Positions 55,101-64,000 of a DNA stretch of 64,000 bases are shown here, one piece after another (position 1 is the first letter of the stretch; each line of letters starts with the position of its first letter). The stretch comes from Skeletonema tropicum. Taxonomy: Eukaryota > Bacillariophyta > Thalassiosirophyceae > Thalassiosirales > Thalassiosiraceae. Position numbers and translations under genes: made by a program. The notes under the pieces are model-generated. The model did no database searches. It saw only the letters and a list, made by a program, of their open reading frames with translations, and had not been told where the DNA came from. The stretch is taken from assembly GCA_037178625.1 (NCBI GenBank), contig CM074129.1, positions 2,418,001-2,482,000 of the forward strand, given 5' to 3'.

Positions 55101-57355
55101 ACCGTGACGAGGCAGAGAATGATGGCGTCAAACCCAAGAGTGTTGCCAACTACGAAATCTTCAAAAAGAGTTTGGAATCCGCTCCTTTGGCCAACATTCG
55201 TGATCTTCTTGACTTCGAATCTGACCGTGAGAGCATCTCAATTGATGAGGTTGAGCCTGCTGCTGAAATTATGAAGCGTTTCTGTACTGGTGCCATGTCC
55301 CTTGGTGCTTTGAGTCGTGAGGCCCATGAGACTCTTGCCATTGCTGTCAACCGTGTTGGAGGAAAGTCGAACTCCGGAGAGGGTGGAGAAGATACTGTTC
55401 GTATCAAGGATCTTAGCGACGTCGATGAGAAGGGACGCAGTCCAACATACCCCCACCTTGCTGGTCTTAAGAACGGTGACTCTGCCAACTCTTACATTCA
55501 CCAAGTTGCAAGTGGACGTTTCGGAGTTACTCCCGAGTTCTTGACTACCGCTAAGCAATTGGAGATCAAGATGGCTCAAGGAGCCAAGCCCGGAGAAGGA
55601 GGACAGCTTCCTGGTCCCAAGGTCTCTGACTACATTGCTGGTCTCCGTGCCAGTAAGCCTGGTGTCACCCTCATTTCTCCTCCTCCCCATCACGATATCT
55701 ACAGTATTGAGGATCTTGCTCAACTCATCCACGATTTGCACGCTATCAACGAGAGCGCCGGTGTTTCTGTCAAGCTTGTATCTTCCATCGGTATTGGAAC
55801 TGTCGCTTGTGGTGTTGCTAAGGCGCAAGCTGATGTCATTCAGATCTCTGGAGGTGATGGTGGTACTGGTGCCTCTCCTCTCTCATCCATCAAGCATGCT
55901 GGTATGCCTTGGGAGATGGGACTTTCTGAAGCTCACTCCGCTCTTTTGACCAACGGACTTCGTGACCGTGTCACATTGAGAGTTGATGGAGGTATTCGTA
56001 CTGGAAGAGATATTGCTATTGCCGCTATGATGGGTGCAGAAGAGTTTGGTTTCGGAACTATTGCTATGATTGCTGAGGGTTGTGTCATGGCCCGTGTTTG
56101 CCATCTCAACACTTGCCCCGTTGGTGTTACTAGTCAGAAGGAAGAGCTTCGTAAGAAGTTCCCTGGAACTCCTGAGCACGTTGTTAACTTCTTCATGTTT
56201 GTTGCTGAAGAGATCCGTGAGCTCATGGCCCACCTTGGTTACTCCAAGTTCGAAGATTTGATCGGACGTGCTGATCTTCTCACGGAGAGTGAAGATCAAC
56301 TCGCACGTATTGCCAAGACCAAGGGAGTTTCCTTGTCTGGTTTCTTCGGAAGCATCCCCGAAAGTAAGGACGACCGTGCCTTCCTTCGCGCCACTCCTGC
56401 CGAAGGTGGTGGAATCAAGGATGAGGTTGTGCACGTGAACGGAGGCAGCTCTGACTTGGATCGTGAAATGTGCAACCACGAAGATGTCAAGGCCGCTATT
56501 GAAAACAACTCTGGAGACACCGCTGTCAGTTTCAACATCAAGAATACTGACCGTAGTACCGGTGCTATGTTGGCTGGAGATATTTCACGCAAATACGGAA
56601 ACAAGGGTCTCAACGGTAACTTGAACGTTAATATTTTCGGAAGTGCTGGACAATCATTTGGTGCTTTCACTCTTCCAGGAATGAAACTTAGACTGACTGG
56701 TGAGGCTAACGATTACGTTGGAAAGGGAATGCACGGAGGAGAGATCGTGGTCCTTCCCGAGGCTGATGCTGGTTTTGTTGCCGCTGACTCTAGTATTGTA
56801 GGAAACGCCTGTCTGTATGGAGCAACTGGTGGTGACTTCCACGCCAATGGACGTGCAGGAGAACGTTTCTGCGTACGAAACAGTGGAGCTTACGCTGTCT
56901 GCGAGGGAACTGGAGATCACTGCTGCGAGTACATGACTGGAGGTGTTGTTGTTGCACTTGGAACTGTCGGAAGGAATGTTGGAGCCGGTATGACTGGTGG
57001 TATTGGATATTTCTACGACGAAGATGGTCGCTTTAACGAGCGTGTCAATGAAGAGATTGTCAAGTTCCAACGCATTGTCACCCCTGCAGGAGAGCTTCAA
57101 TTGAGAAATATGATTGAACGTCACTTCGAGAAGACTGGAAGTGAGAAGGCCGAGGCCATTTTGGATAACTGGGACGAGGAGAAAGCCAAGTTCTGGCAAG
57201 TTTACCCACCATCAGAAGCTCAGAGTGCTGTTGTTTCTGAGTCTATTGTTGGTGAAACCGTAAAGGTATCTGCCACCGCGCCAAGTGAAGAGCTTTGCTT
57301 TCTTCCAGTTGGGGCAGGACTAAACCCCGACCAAACAACTCGATGTGCTGATTAA
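52135..57355 (+). CDS. ferredoxin-dependent glutamate synthase (Fd-GOGAT), plastid
   Basis: 1675 residues from two exons (52135-52375 and 52569-57355). Makes two glutamates from glutamine and 2-oxoglutarate with reduced ferredoxin, the second half of ammonium assimilation in the plastid. The N-terminus (MRLSSAALIAVIASSASSYISSFQ) is a signal peptide with Phe after the likely cleavage site, then a basic transit stretch. Cys69 in KERDACGVGF is the likely amidotransferase nucleophile after processing. The glutaminase domain is followed by the linking domain, the FMN-binding synthase domain (HHDIYSIEDLAQLI, ISGGDGGTGASP) and the [3Fe-4S] cysteines C-x5-C-x4-C at about 1252-1263 (CVMARVCHLNTC). The C-terminal GXGXG helix domain holds GGDFHANGRAGERFCVRNSG. 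There is no NAD(P)H-oxidising small-subunit domain, so ferredoxin is the donor. Codon use is strongly biased, as expected for a highly expressed gene. Confidence 0.95.
52376..52568 (+). other. intron of the Fd-GOGAT gene
   Basis: 193 bp, donor GTAAGT, acceptor TTATGTTTACAG, phase 1. Splicing gives NTQSGEEFGTHKVLQQG; reading through would end at 52392. Confidence 0.85.
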
Positions 57356-57449
57356 ATGACATTTACAATAGAAAGAAAACGTGTATACATTGCTAAGATA
57401 CTAAGAAACGTTTAAACAGAATGGCTACTGTAGATTTACATCTCTGGTT
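57356..57449. other. short convergent intergenic
   Basis: 94 bp between convergent stops, A/T-rich, likely holding both 3' ends. Confidence 0.4.
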
Positions 57450-58349
57450 TTACGCGTCGATACTATGACAAATGCAATCAACCGCTGCCGCAAAAGATGG
57501 AAGAGTCGAAGTCGGCTCAACCCCATTAGTTTTGTGGCCGAGCTCATCTCCATTTGTGTATTTTCCTGTTTGCACCAAAACCGCACCTCCCAAGCCAGCA
57601 TCAAGTGCTCCCTTGACATCACCTATAACATCATCACCTATCATGACAACATTGGCAGGATCCACCCCCAAGGATGATACTGCTGCATGATAAAATGCAG
57701 CAGATGGTTTGCCAACTACATGAGCAGTGACTCCAGCAGTCTCCTCAAGGAGGGTAATGAATCCTCCAGGACCTAGAGACAGCTGATGATCTGCATCACG
57801 ATAATATTTGGCACGGTGTATAGCGATCAGACTTGGCTTATTTCCACCATTAGCATGTTCAAAAAGCGCATTCTCTTTTTTCAACTTGGATAGCAGTCGA
57901 AATGCTCCATTTAACTTGTCGTAGCAAAACTTGCTAGGTGCAAGACCAACGAGGACACAATTTGGATCAGTCATTTCAACTCCATCAAAATCATTCTCTA
58001 CCAAGTCATCTTCTACCAGACAATAAGGACGTAGCCCATTGGTTAGGAGATATTGTCGCGTTGCACTGATACTTGTCATTATAGCATCTCGGCTTGGAAT
58101 ACATGATTCATCAAAGCCCATTTCACGCAACTGATGTAGCAGTGTCTCGGATGATACCTTAGACGTGTTTGTCAAGAATAATACCTTGAATATCTTCTCA
58201 CCTGTTTTGTATTGCATTAGCTTTCGACACGCATTGATGGCTCCAGGAATAGCTTCATCACCTATGTGTAAGGTACCCGAAATATCAATCAAAGCTGCTT
58301 TGATCGGCTTGTTGTTTGCTAGTATTAATTTGGTTGCCTTGGCCATCAT
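57450..58349 (-). CDS. HAD-superfamily phosphatase (HDHD2/LHPP-like)
   Basis: 299 residues from the ATG at 58349 (MMAKATKLILAN). The longer frame begins at a TTG. HAD motif I is unusual: ALIDISGTLHIGD has DISGT where most HADs have DxDGT, exactly the variant of HDHD2 and LHPP. Motif II is VLFLTNTSK. The cap domain has CVLVGLAPSKFCYDKL. Motif III lysine is in VVGKPSAAFYHAA, and motif IV is MIGDDVIGDVKGALDAG. All catalytic Asp, Thr and Lys positions are present. Relatives hydrolyse pyrophosphate, phosphohistidine or phospholysine; the substrate here is open. No targeting signal. Confidence 0.85.
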   Translation of the reverse strand: MMAKATKLILANNKPIKAALIDISGTLHIGDEAIPGAINACRKLMQYKTGEKIFKVLFLTNTSKVSSETLLHQLREMGFDESCIPSRDAIMTSISATRQYLLTNGLRPYCLVEDDLVENDFDGVEMTDPNCVLVGLAPSKFCYDKLNGAFRLLSKLKKENALFEHANGGNKPSLIAIHRAKYYRDADHQLSLGPGGFITLLEETAGVTAHVVGKPSAAFYHAAVSSLGVDPANVVMIGDDVIGDVKGALDAGLGGAVLVQTGKYTNGDELGHKTNGVEPTSTLPSFAAAVDCICHSIDA

Positions 58350-58372
58350 TTTTAGGAAAAGTAGACGTAGTA

Positions 58373-58666
58373 TCAATCTGATTTGTCACTGGTAGAGTTA
58401 ATTTGCTGTTGCTCCTGCTGCTGACGCTCCTCTTCATCAGCTTCCAAAAGTAGAAAATGTTGCCTAGCTCTGGTAATCGCAAGCACAACCGCAACGCCAG
58501 CGACACTGACTAGTCTTGAAGTAGGGAACGGGTCCACCACAAAGAGACCTACACAAACAACTAATGTGAACTTGGCTACCAGTTCAAAGGGCAGGTAGGA
58601 TAATGACGCAAGAAGTGAGGCAAGGATGAAGTTGCTGCCGACAGTTCGAGCTCCTCTGCTTGCCAT
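58373..58666 (-). CDS. small membrane protein, unknown
   Basis: 97 residues with two or three hydrophobic segments (FILASLLASLSYLPFELVAKF, LVVCVGLFVVDPF, VAGVAVVLAITRA) and a Gln/Glu-rich soluble tail ending SDKSD. It lies just upstream of the HAD gene on the same strand with only 23 bp between the stop and that gene's ATG. The order fits ordinary compact packing rather than an operon. No family recognised. Confidence 0.6.
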   Translation of the reverse strand: MASRGARTVGSNFILASLLASLSYLPFELVAKFTLVVCVGLFVVDPFPTSRLVSVAGVAVVLAITRARQHFLLLEADEEERQQQEQQQINSTSDKSD

Positions 58667-58809
58667 GATAGTTAGGGTCGGATGCGGGGCACTTTTTTGC
58701 TTTTTATGGTATCTGTTTTTCCTCCATCATCCACAACATGCAATTTATTGAAGAGCTCTCGATATTCATAAGTAGGTAGTTGGCCGGGTGGCGGGCAGCT
58801 GGTTGCGGG
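58667..58809. other. promoter of the small membrane protein and left flank of the composite element
   Basis: 143 bp. GGTTGCGGG at 58801-58809 is repeated at 60392-60400 on the far side of the element. Confidence 0.4.
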
Positions 58810-58970
58810 GGCACCACGAAAATGCACGTCCGGGATGTACGTCCCCTGCACGTCCACTTTCTTGTGATGTACGTCCTTGAAGGGTTATCCTTTAAATATT
58901 TATTGGTAACTTTACTCTTATGTATAACAGCCTCATTCTACTGCTTATTGCTTATTGGTAAGTCCTATTA

Positions 58971-59089
58971 ACACAGCCAAAGCCATTAAATAAACCTCGA
59001 TTTATGAGGTGGTAGACGCAAGGATTAACCAAGCATCTAAGTCCCAGTCGCTGCTTGTTGTTTTGGCAAATTGATCTCTTTCACCTCAC
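58971..59089 (+). repeat. 119-bp direct repeat, left copy
   Basis: From ACACAGCCAAAGCC to TTTCACCTCAC. Differs from the copy at 59658-59776 at a single base. It contains the small hairpin CCTCGATTTATGAGG. The two copies flank the tRNA-like repeats. Confidence 0.85.
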
Positions 59090-59156
59090 GGTTATGGGTA
59101 GTATTCGTCTGCTTACAAGTCCAACGTAGGATAGCAGAGCGTTTCAACATGTACCA

Positions 59157-59633
59157 TCGCTTCTACTGCCGAAATCAGTCTAAGAAGTGCAAATGTGCTT
59201 GTGCCCTATCACCGCCAAACATAATGGGCCTCTAGAAGCGGCTCAAGCGCATACTGACGACGATACATACGATTTGGTAGTTTGAGGTGCTGCCGGCCGG
59301 GCCAAGTTGGTCCTCCCAGATCAGCTACGAGGCTGTAGCATCGCTTCTACTGCAGAAATTTGTCTGAGCAGTGCAAATGTGCTTGCGTTTTATCACCGCC
59401 GAACATAATGGGCCTCTAGAAGCGGCTCAACGCTTACTGACGACGATACATACGATATGATTCGAAGTGGTGCTGCCGGCTGGGCCAACGTGGACCTCTC
59501 AGATCAGCTAAGAGGCTGTAGCATCGCTTCTACTTATACATTCCGTCTGAGCAGTGCAAATGTGCTTGTGCCCTATCACCGCCAAACATAATGGGCCTTT
59601 AGAAGCGGCTCAAGCGCATACTGACGAGGATGT
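59157..59633 (-). repeat. about 2.6 tandem units of the 184-bp tRNA-like repeat
   Basis: Units begin near 59157, 59341 and 59523 (CGCTTCTACT), a 183-184 bp period. The reverse complement reads GCACTGCTCAGAC, GATGCTACAGCCTCGTAGCTG, then TCGTATGTATCGTCGTCAGT, as in the 9-10 kb block. Units diverge by roughly 10-15 percent, more than that block. Confidence 0.75.
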
Positions 59634-59657
59634 TGCTGAGACTTTATTTGAAAACAG

Positions 59658-59776
59658 ACACAGCCAAAGCCATTAAATAAACCTCGATTTATGAGGTGGT
59701 AGACGCAAGGATTAACCAAGCATCTAAGGCCCAGTCGCTGCTTGTTGTTTTGGCAAATTGATCTCTTTCACCTCAC
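59658..59776 (+). repeat. 119-bp direct repeat, right copy
   Basis: Pair of 58971-59089; the only difference is G for T in CTAAGGCCCAGTCGC. Confidence 0.85.
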
Positions 59777-60050
59777 TCACAACCGCTGGACCGAAAAGCT
59801 AAGGGACACTATCAACAGCAGAAAAAGTAGAATAATCCATAGGATGTCATGTTGAATGTGCCAGCCAAGTTGTTGATGGGCCGGTGCGTGTTGGTGGTTG
59901 GTGATGCATCGAAGGAGCATCGAAGGTTCGTTTTGAGAGGATGTGAGATGTGAGTGCATGCCGTCACTGCCTTCCCCGCCATACTTAGAGGGCTATGGGT
60001 ACTGCTACAATGGGCAGTGCCGTTTTGATAAATTGCAAAACAACAAGAAT

Positions 60051-60370
60051 TACACATGACGTGCATTTGGCATGCACATGACGTACATTTGGCATGTTGA
60101 GTTTGGGCGAAGATCCCGGTGGACGTGAATTTCAGTGGGATCTAATGGCGGTTTGAACGGTGATTGTATAATCGCTATTTATGCGCTAAATTTGGACGTA
60201 CATTTGGCATACACATGACGTGCATTTGGCAAAAAACTAATAGTTATTGGATACACATGACATGAAACTGCAGAAAAAAGCGTTACACATGACGTGCATT
60301 TGGCATGCACATGACGTACATTTGGCATCCACATGACGTACATTTGGCATCCACATGACGTACATCCCCG
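60051..60370 (+). repeat. clustered 21-bp TGACGTAC/TGACGTGC repeats
   Basis: ACATGACGTACATTTGGCAT or its GTGCATTTGG variant occurs in three clusters: 60051-60098, 60193-60230 and 60283-60370, the last with four to five head-to-tail units. Each has a TGACGT core, the recognition word of bZIP factors and of the CO2/cAMP-responsive element described in diatom carbonic anhydrase promoters. The clusters may equally be subterminal repeats of the enclosing element. Confidence 0.75.
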
Positions 60371-60918
60371 GGCGTGCATTTTCCTCAGCTCGGTTGCGGG
60401 TGGCGGCCAGCAGGCAGATAGAGGGGGGCGGCTGCCTTCTCATTTTCATTTGCCATCTGTTAGCTGTCAAATTTCTGTCGCAACGACACTGGTGATCAAT
60501 CAGAACTCTTGGGAGAAGACACACAAGTTGGTGACCCGCCTCTCTAAATTCTCCAATCCTACGCAATTTCATTTCACTTTTACCATCGATCCAGCATCGA
60601 TCCATTCATTCTACCATAAGAAACAAAGATCTCAAGGTGGTAAGTACAACTTCTTGCATGTCGCCGCTATGTCCACTGCGTTCATCTAGATCTCATCGCA
60701 TCTCATTCCCTTTGCCGTCCTCAGTCCACAGCTAGCTACAAAATCAAGTAACATGAAAAAGAATCATCCACAGAAATTAGATACAAGAGAGCCAGCAACG
60801 AATCAGCTCATTGGTGCATCAGGCAGCCCAACCTACGTGTCCGTTTCTTCCGTCTTGTCTTCGGCAACTACCTCAATCATCGTTGACAGAGAGTGACAAC
60901 GCAAACGATACTAATATC

Positions 60919-62481
60919 ATGTGGTGTAGACGTTTGTCCCTCCCGTTCAAGAGAGTGTCAGGCAGATACTACTTTTCATCACTTGACAGCGACCCGATAT
61001 GCGAATTAGCTTCTTCCACTCTTCGATATGGACCATCCTCCACAGCTGAAGTAGGACATGATCTAGCGTACATGAATGCCAAACGCATCTTACTCTTTGT
61101 TGATCCACACATTGCAAAATTAGATCCTTTTGACACTCTCTTATCCTCCATTGAACAACATGCCCCAGCTGGACATGTGCTAGATATCTACGACGAAATT
61201 AGAGTGGAGCCAAACAATCATAGTTTCAAACATGCAATCAAATTCATGGCGGAGAAAACAAACAATCATGGATCGTATGATGTCATCATTGCGTTGGGAG
61301 GAGGATCAACAATTGATACAGCCAAGGCGGCAAATCTTTATACGTGTTATCCACCAGAAGATTTTTATGACTATGTCAATCCTCCCTTGGGTAAGGGATT
61401 GCCAGTTCCTGGCCCTATAACTCCGTTGATTGCCCTACCGACCACATCAGGAACTGGAAGTGAAACTACAGGTGTAGGTAAGTTGATGAAAACTTGGAAT
61501 AGGCTGAGCTGATCTTGTTGTTTCTCGCTTGATCTCATGTCACATCTCTCTCTCTCTCTCTCTCTACAGCCATATTTGATGATGTTCCTACCAAAAGTAA
61601 AACAGGCATAGCACATCGTCGATTGAAACCGACACTGGGAGTAGTCGACCCTAACATACAACATGAAGTCTATGCCCTCAAGCGTTGCAAAGTACTCTGG
61701 AATAGATGTCTTGTGTCATGCCCTGGAGAGTTACACAGCTATACCTTACACAGAACGTCCCAGTGGACGACCTGCTTCGCCAATATTACGCCCAGCTTAC
61801 CAAGGATCAAACCCAATCAGCGACATTTGGAGCCTTCACGCACTTCGAGAGTGTAGCCAATATCTACCAAGGATTGTCAGTGATCCTGCTGGAGATGTCG
61901 AAGCACGAGCAAAGATGTGCTTGGCAGCAAGCACAGCAGGCATGGGCTTTGGAAATGCAGGAGTGCACTTATGTCATGGTATGTCGTATGCAATAGCTAG
62001 TCAAGTGAAGAAGTTCTGGGTAGATGGCTATCCCAAAAAGTTGAACACTGACGATGAAAATGATCACGGATTAGTACCTCACGGACTATCTGTGGCCATC
62101 AGTGCACCAACGGTATTTCGATTTACAGGCAACATAGACAAGAGTGATCCGCTTCAAAAGTATGCATCAGATCGCCATGTGGAATGTGCGACAATACTAG
62201 CAAATGCAAGGCTGCAACGTAGAGGCAACACTGGGCAAGAAATTCTTTCTCAAACAGCAATGAGAGACCGACCTGGAGATGCACTTGCGAATGAGCTATT
62301 AGAGCTCATGCACGAGTTGGATATTCCCATAGGTATTCGGTCTTTGGGATATGGTGAGGCTGATGTTGAAGAATTGGCCAAGGGCACTTTGCCTCAACAC
62401 AGAGTGACCAATTTGTCTCCTCGTCAACCTGTAGGCTTGGAGGAATTGACGAACTTGTTCAATGAGGCATTGGATTATTAA
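60919..62481 (+). CDS. hydroxyacid-oxoacid transhydrogenase (ADHFE1-type Fe-ADH), apparent +1 shift
   Basis: The ATG at 60919 begins MWCRRLSLPFKRVSGRYYFSS, a basic amphipathic mitochondrial presequence. Exon 1 ends 61477, intron 61478-61569, exon 2 to 62481. The enzyme couples oxidation of 4-hydroxybutyrate to reduction of 2-oxoglutarate, no free cofactor needed. Landmarks: TLRYGPSSTAEVG, VIIALGGGSTIDTAKAANLY, PTTSGTGSETTGVAIFDD, KTGIAHRRLKPTLGVVDP, DVLCHALESYTAIPY, RPAYQGSNPISDIW, GFGNAGVHLCHGMSY (metal His) and GLVPHGLSVAI (metal His). The frame breaks between EVYAL and SVAKYSGIDVLCHA because of one extra A at 61680-61681. Without it, 489 residues, close to the human length. Assembly error or recent mutation. 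Confidence 0.85.
61478..61569 (+). other. intron of the transhydrogenase gene
   Basis: 92 bp, donor GTAAGT, acceptor CTCTCTCTCTACAG after a (TC)n tract of about 20 bases that could vary in length. Phase 1, giving TTGVAIFDD. Confidence 0.85.
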
Positions 62482-63069
62482 GATACAGAACTAATGCTAA
62501 TGAAGACTAATGATTATTCTCGCCAAGCCTGATATCACTCCTGGTCAGTGAAATAACAAAACTCCTCTTCTGCAGGAAGGTAGCAGCAATATTTGATGGG
62601 CTTACCTGCAATTCAAGTTCGTTTTGTAAATCTCTGTAAATTTCTTTCTTACCAACTTTCTAACATTACTAACATTATTCTTGCTTGATTCGCGGTCTTC
62701 ACTCTAATAGTTGACTGTCGTGGCTGATGTTTGAATGTCCAAGACCCAAGACATTATTTTTGGAATCTGGGAGCGAGCTCTGCCTGGTGCGGTGAGCTGG
62801 ACAGGGAAGTCGACAAAACGAGAAAGGTACCAAAAGAAGAAAGAAGTCAAAGCCCAAGAAAATGCCGTTGGCCACAAGACAAACCCAAAACTTAGCCAAA
62901 ATTTCTTTCATTGGCAGCAAATAACAATAACGTCAACATAATATCAATGTTGTAACATTATTAGACCATTATTGCACCATCACTTCAACACAAGCGTAGT
63001 GACAGTGAATAGGATTATATAGACAAACCTCTCTAGCAACAACGAAAAAAAGGGCAATAATACGATACA
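62482..63069. other. intergenic, promoter of the last gene
   Basis: 588 bp without a recognisable gene. AACATTATT-type words recur near 62660-62680 and 62950-62970. Confidence 0.4.
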
Positions 63070-64000
63070 ATGGCAGACGATTCCACTCCGATTCTGGCCC
63101 ACCCCGGAGGCAGTGTCTGGCAATTCTTCATCTTCACCATCCCCCTCTTCGGAGTATATTGCTACTTTCTCTATCTGGCAATTACTCGTCCAGATATTGC
63201 CGATCCAGATAATGAGAAGTTCTACGAGGCACGTATTCGCCTCACAGACATTCTATATGTGTACCTCACGACTTGGGTCCTTTATTTTACACTGATGACG
63301 TACATGACATATTTTGTGTCCAAGCGTAGAAGGTTAAGCAAACGGTATGAGAAGGAGGCTATTACCATACTAGGAGATGTGCTGTACGATGATGAAAATC
63401 GTTACGGGCATTGCGGTTGGCTCGTCAACACTCTATTATGCCACAAAAATGATTATGGACATGTAGTGTACGATCTCGAGAAGGTTGCGAATCATCCCGC
63501 GTGTGATTTCCATGGAGAAAATTTGAAGGGGAAGATAAAAAAGAAGGTGAGGGTATACCATCGCTACCCGAGAGAGCAGGTTAGCATCCTTGTGTTACCA
63601 CAGTATCCGAAATCCGGCCAGCCAAAGATTGACTTGGAAGCTGATTGGGCGAGTTTTAGTGAAACGTATCTGGTGTCGGAGGGTTATAATGAAGCAGCGG
63701 AGAATGACAGATCGTCCACCCGATCAGTAATGATGAGAGATCGATCAGTGGGCATCACATTGATATGTCTAGGGTGGCTTATGTTTCTGTTATCTGCATC
63801 AATCTTTGTATGTCTTCAGATTGGTGAAATTTCGGATGTCTACGAGGATGAAAGTTCCTACGTGGCATGGACAACCTTCATAATAGTCATGGGGGGAGTA
63901 ACGCCTGTGGTGGGAATTGGAGGTAATCTCATTCGATGGAAGATGTATGAACGATGGATTTTGAAAAGTGGAAAGACAAAAAAGCCAGGTGAAAGTGTAA
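63070..64000 (+). CDS. multi-pass membrane protein, unknown, cut by window edge
   Basis: Open from ATG 63070 (MADDSTPILAHPGGSVWQFF) to the last base, 310 codons without stop. Two hydrophobic segments at the start (FFIFTIPLFGVYCYFLYLAI about 19-38, YVYLTTWVLYFTLMTYMTYF about 60-80) enclose an acidic loop. A soluble region of about 150 residues with basic runs (GKIKKKVRVYHRYPREQ) follows, then two more segments (ITLICLGWLMFLLSASIFVCL and FIIVMGGVTPVVGIGGNLI) and a basic tail. No family is recognised. Position between housekeeping genes gives no hint of role. Confidence 0.7.
   Translation, partial: MADDSTPILAHPGGSVWQFFIFTIPLFGVYCYFLYLAITRPDIADPDNEKFYEARIRLTDILYVYLTTWVLYFTLMTYMTYFVSKRRRLSKRYEKEAITILGDVLYDDENRYGHCGWLVNTLLCHKNDYGHVVYDLEKVANHPACDFHGENLKGKIKKKVRVYHRYPREQVSILVLPQYPKSGQPKIDLEADWASFSETYLVSEGYNEAAENDRSSTRSVMMRDRSVGITLICLGWLMFLLSASIFVCLQIGEISDVYEDESSYVAWTTFIIVMGGVTPVVGIGGNLIRWKMYERWILKSGKTKKPGESV

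Larger units (their letters stand above)
58810..60391. mobile_element. composite repeat element with inverted ends and ACGT-rich subterminal repeats
   Basis: 1582 bp between two copies of GGTTGCGGG. After eight unmatched bases on each side, GAAAATGCACG(T/C)CCGGG and ATGTACGTC occur at the left (58818 on) and in inverted form at the right (to 60383), differing by a base change and one inserted G. Inside the ends are GTACGTC/GCACGTC words on the left and 21-bp TGACGTACATTTGGCATCCA-type repeats on the right. The centre holds two 119-bp direct repeats and about 2.6 units of the 184-bp tRNA-like repeat. No transposase. The pattern suggests a non-autonomous transposon with a 9-bp target duplication, into which other repeats inserted. 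Confidence 0.55.

Noticed and set aside
53216..56479. Several long antisense open frames in the Fd-GOGAT gene (121-313 codons)
   Set aside because: They result from the strong codon bias of a highly expressed gene; Ser/Leu/Thr-rich nonsense composition.
58981..59055. tRNA-Leu-like words (GGTGGTAGACGCAAGG, TCTAAGTCCC) in the 119-bp repeats
   Set aside because: The acceptor and anticodon stems could not be folded around them, so they are not called as a tRNA gene.
60811..60918. Longer N-terminus for the transhydrogenase
   Set aside because: The extension starts at a TTG and lacks targeting features; the ATG at 60919 begins a good mitochondrial presequence.

Overview
The window is nuclear DNA from a photosynthetic stramenopile, most likely a diatom. 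The reasons are: a nuclear ferredoxin-dependent glutamate synthase with a bipartite plastid presequence; another precursor with a diatom-type signal peptide ending in a CHAF motif (52135-57355 and 47114-48098); short GT-AG introns of about 90-190 bp; compact, mixed-strand, non-operonic genes; and a Ty1/copia element resembling the diatom CoDi groups. The species cannot be named from the sequence alone.

Left part (1-14000). A copia-type Gag-Pol runs off the left edge on the minus strand. It is followed by a small AT-hook-like protein, a heavily broken copy of a PCIF1-type (mRNA cap m6Am methyltransferase) gene, a small transposon with perfect 23-bp terminal inverted repeats, an O-GlcNAc/O-fucose transferase-like (SPINDLY/OGT) gene, a tandem block of about 184-bp tRNA-like repeats interrupted by a solo LTR, and a membrane-anchored 5'-nucleotidase-like metallophosphoesterase.

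Centre (about 13.4-41.4 kb). A tandem array of 18 near-identical units of about 1.4-1.5 kb, plus a truncated nineteenth, each carries one gene for a secreted precursor. The precursor has a signal peptide, an acidic pro-region bounded by two R-X-L sites, a six-cysteine domain with beta/gamma-crystallin features, and a His/Trp/Asn/Gly-rich tail of variable length. Thirteen copies are open, five carry frameshifts that are shared between copies in mosaic fashion, and the last is a hybrid. Each spacer also holds a fragment of the 3' end of the geranylgeranyl diphosphate synthase gene that lies just beyond the array. This array is the most unusual content of the window.

Right part (41.4-64 kb). In order: geranylgeranyl diphosphate synthase; an eIF4B-like RGG protein; a Coq11/NmrA-like NAD(P)-binding protein; a coiled-coil acidic protein; a plastid-targeted protein of unknown role; a long Ser-rich disordered protein; plastid Fd-GOGAT; a HAD phosphatase; a small membrane protein; a composite repeat element; hydroxyacid-oxoacid transhydrogenase; and a membrane protein cut by the right edge. 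Apart from the array these are ordinary housekeeping genes with no obvious shared pathway. Four of them each need removal of one extra base to read through, which points to assembly errors or recent decay.
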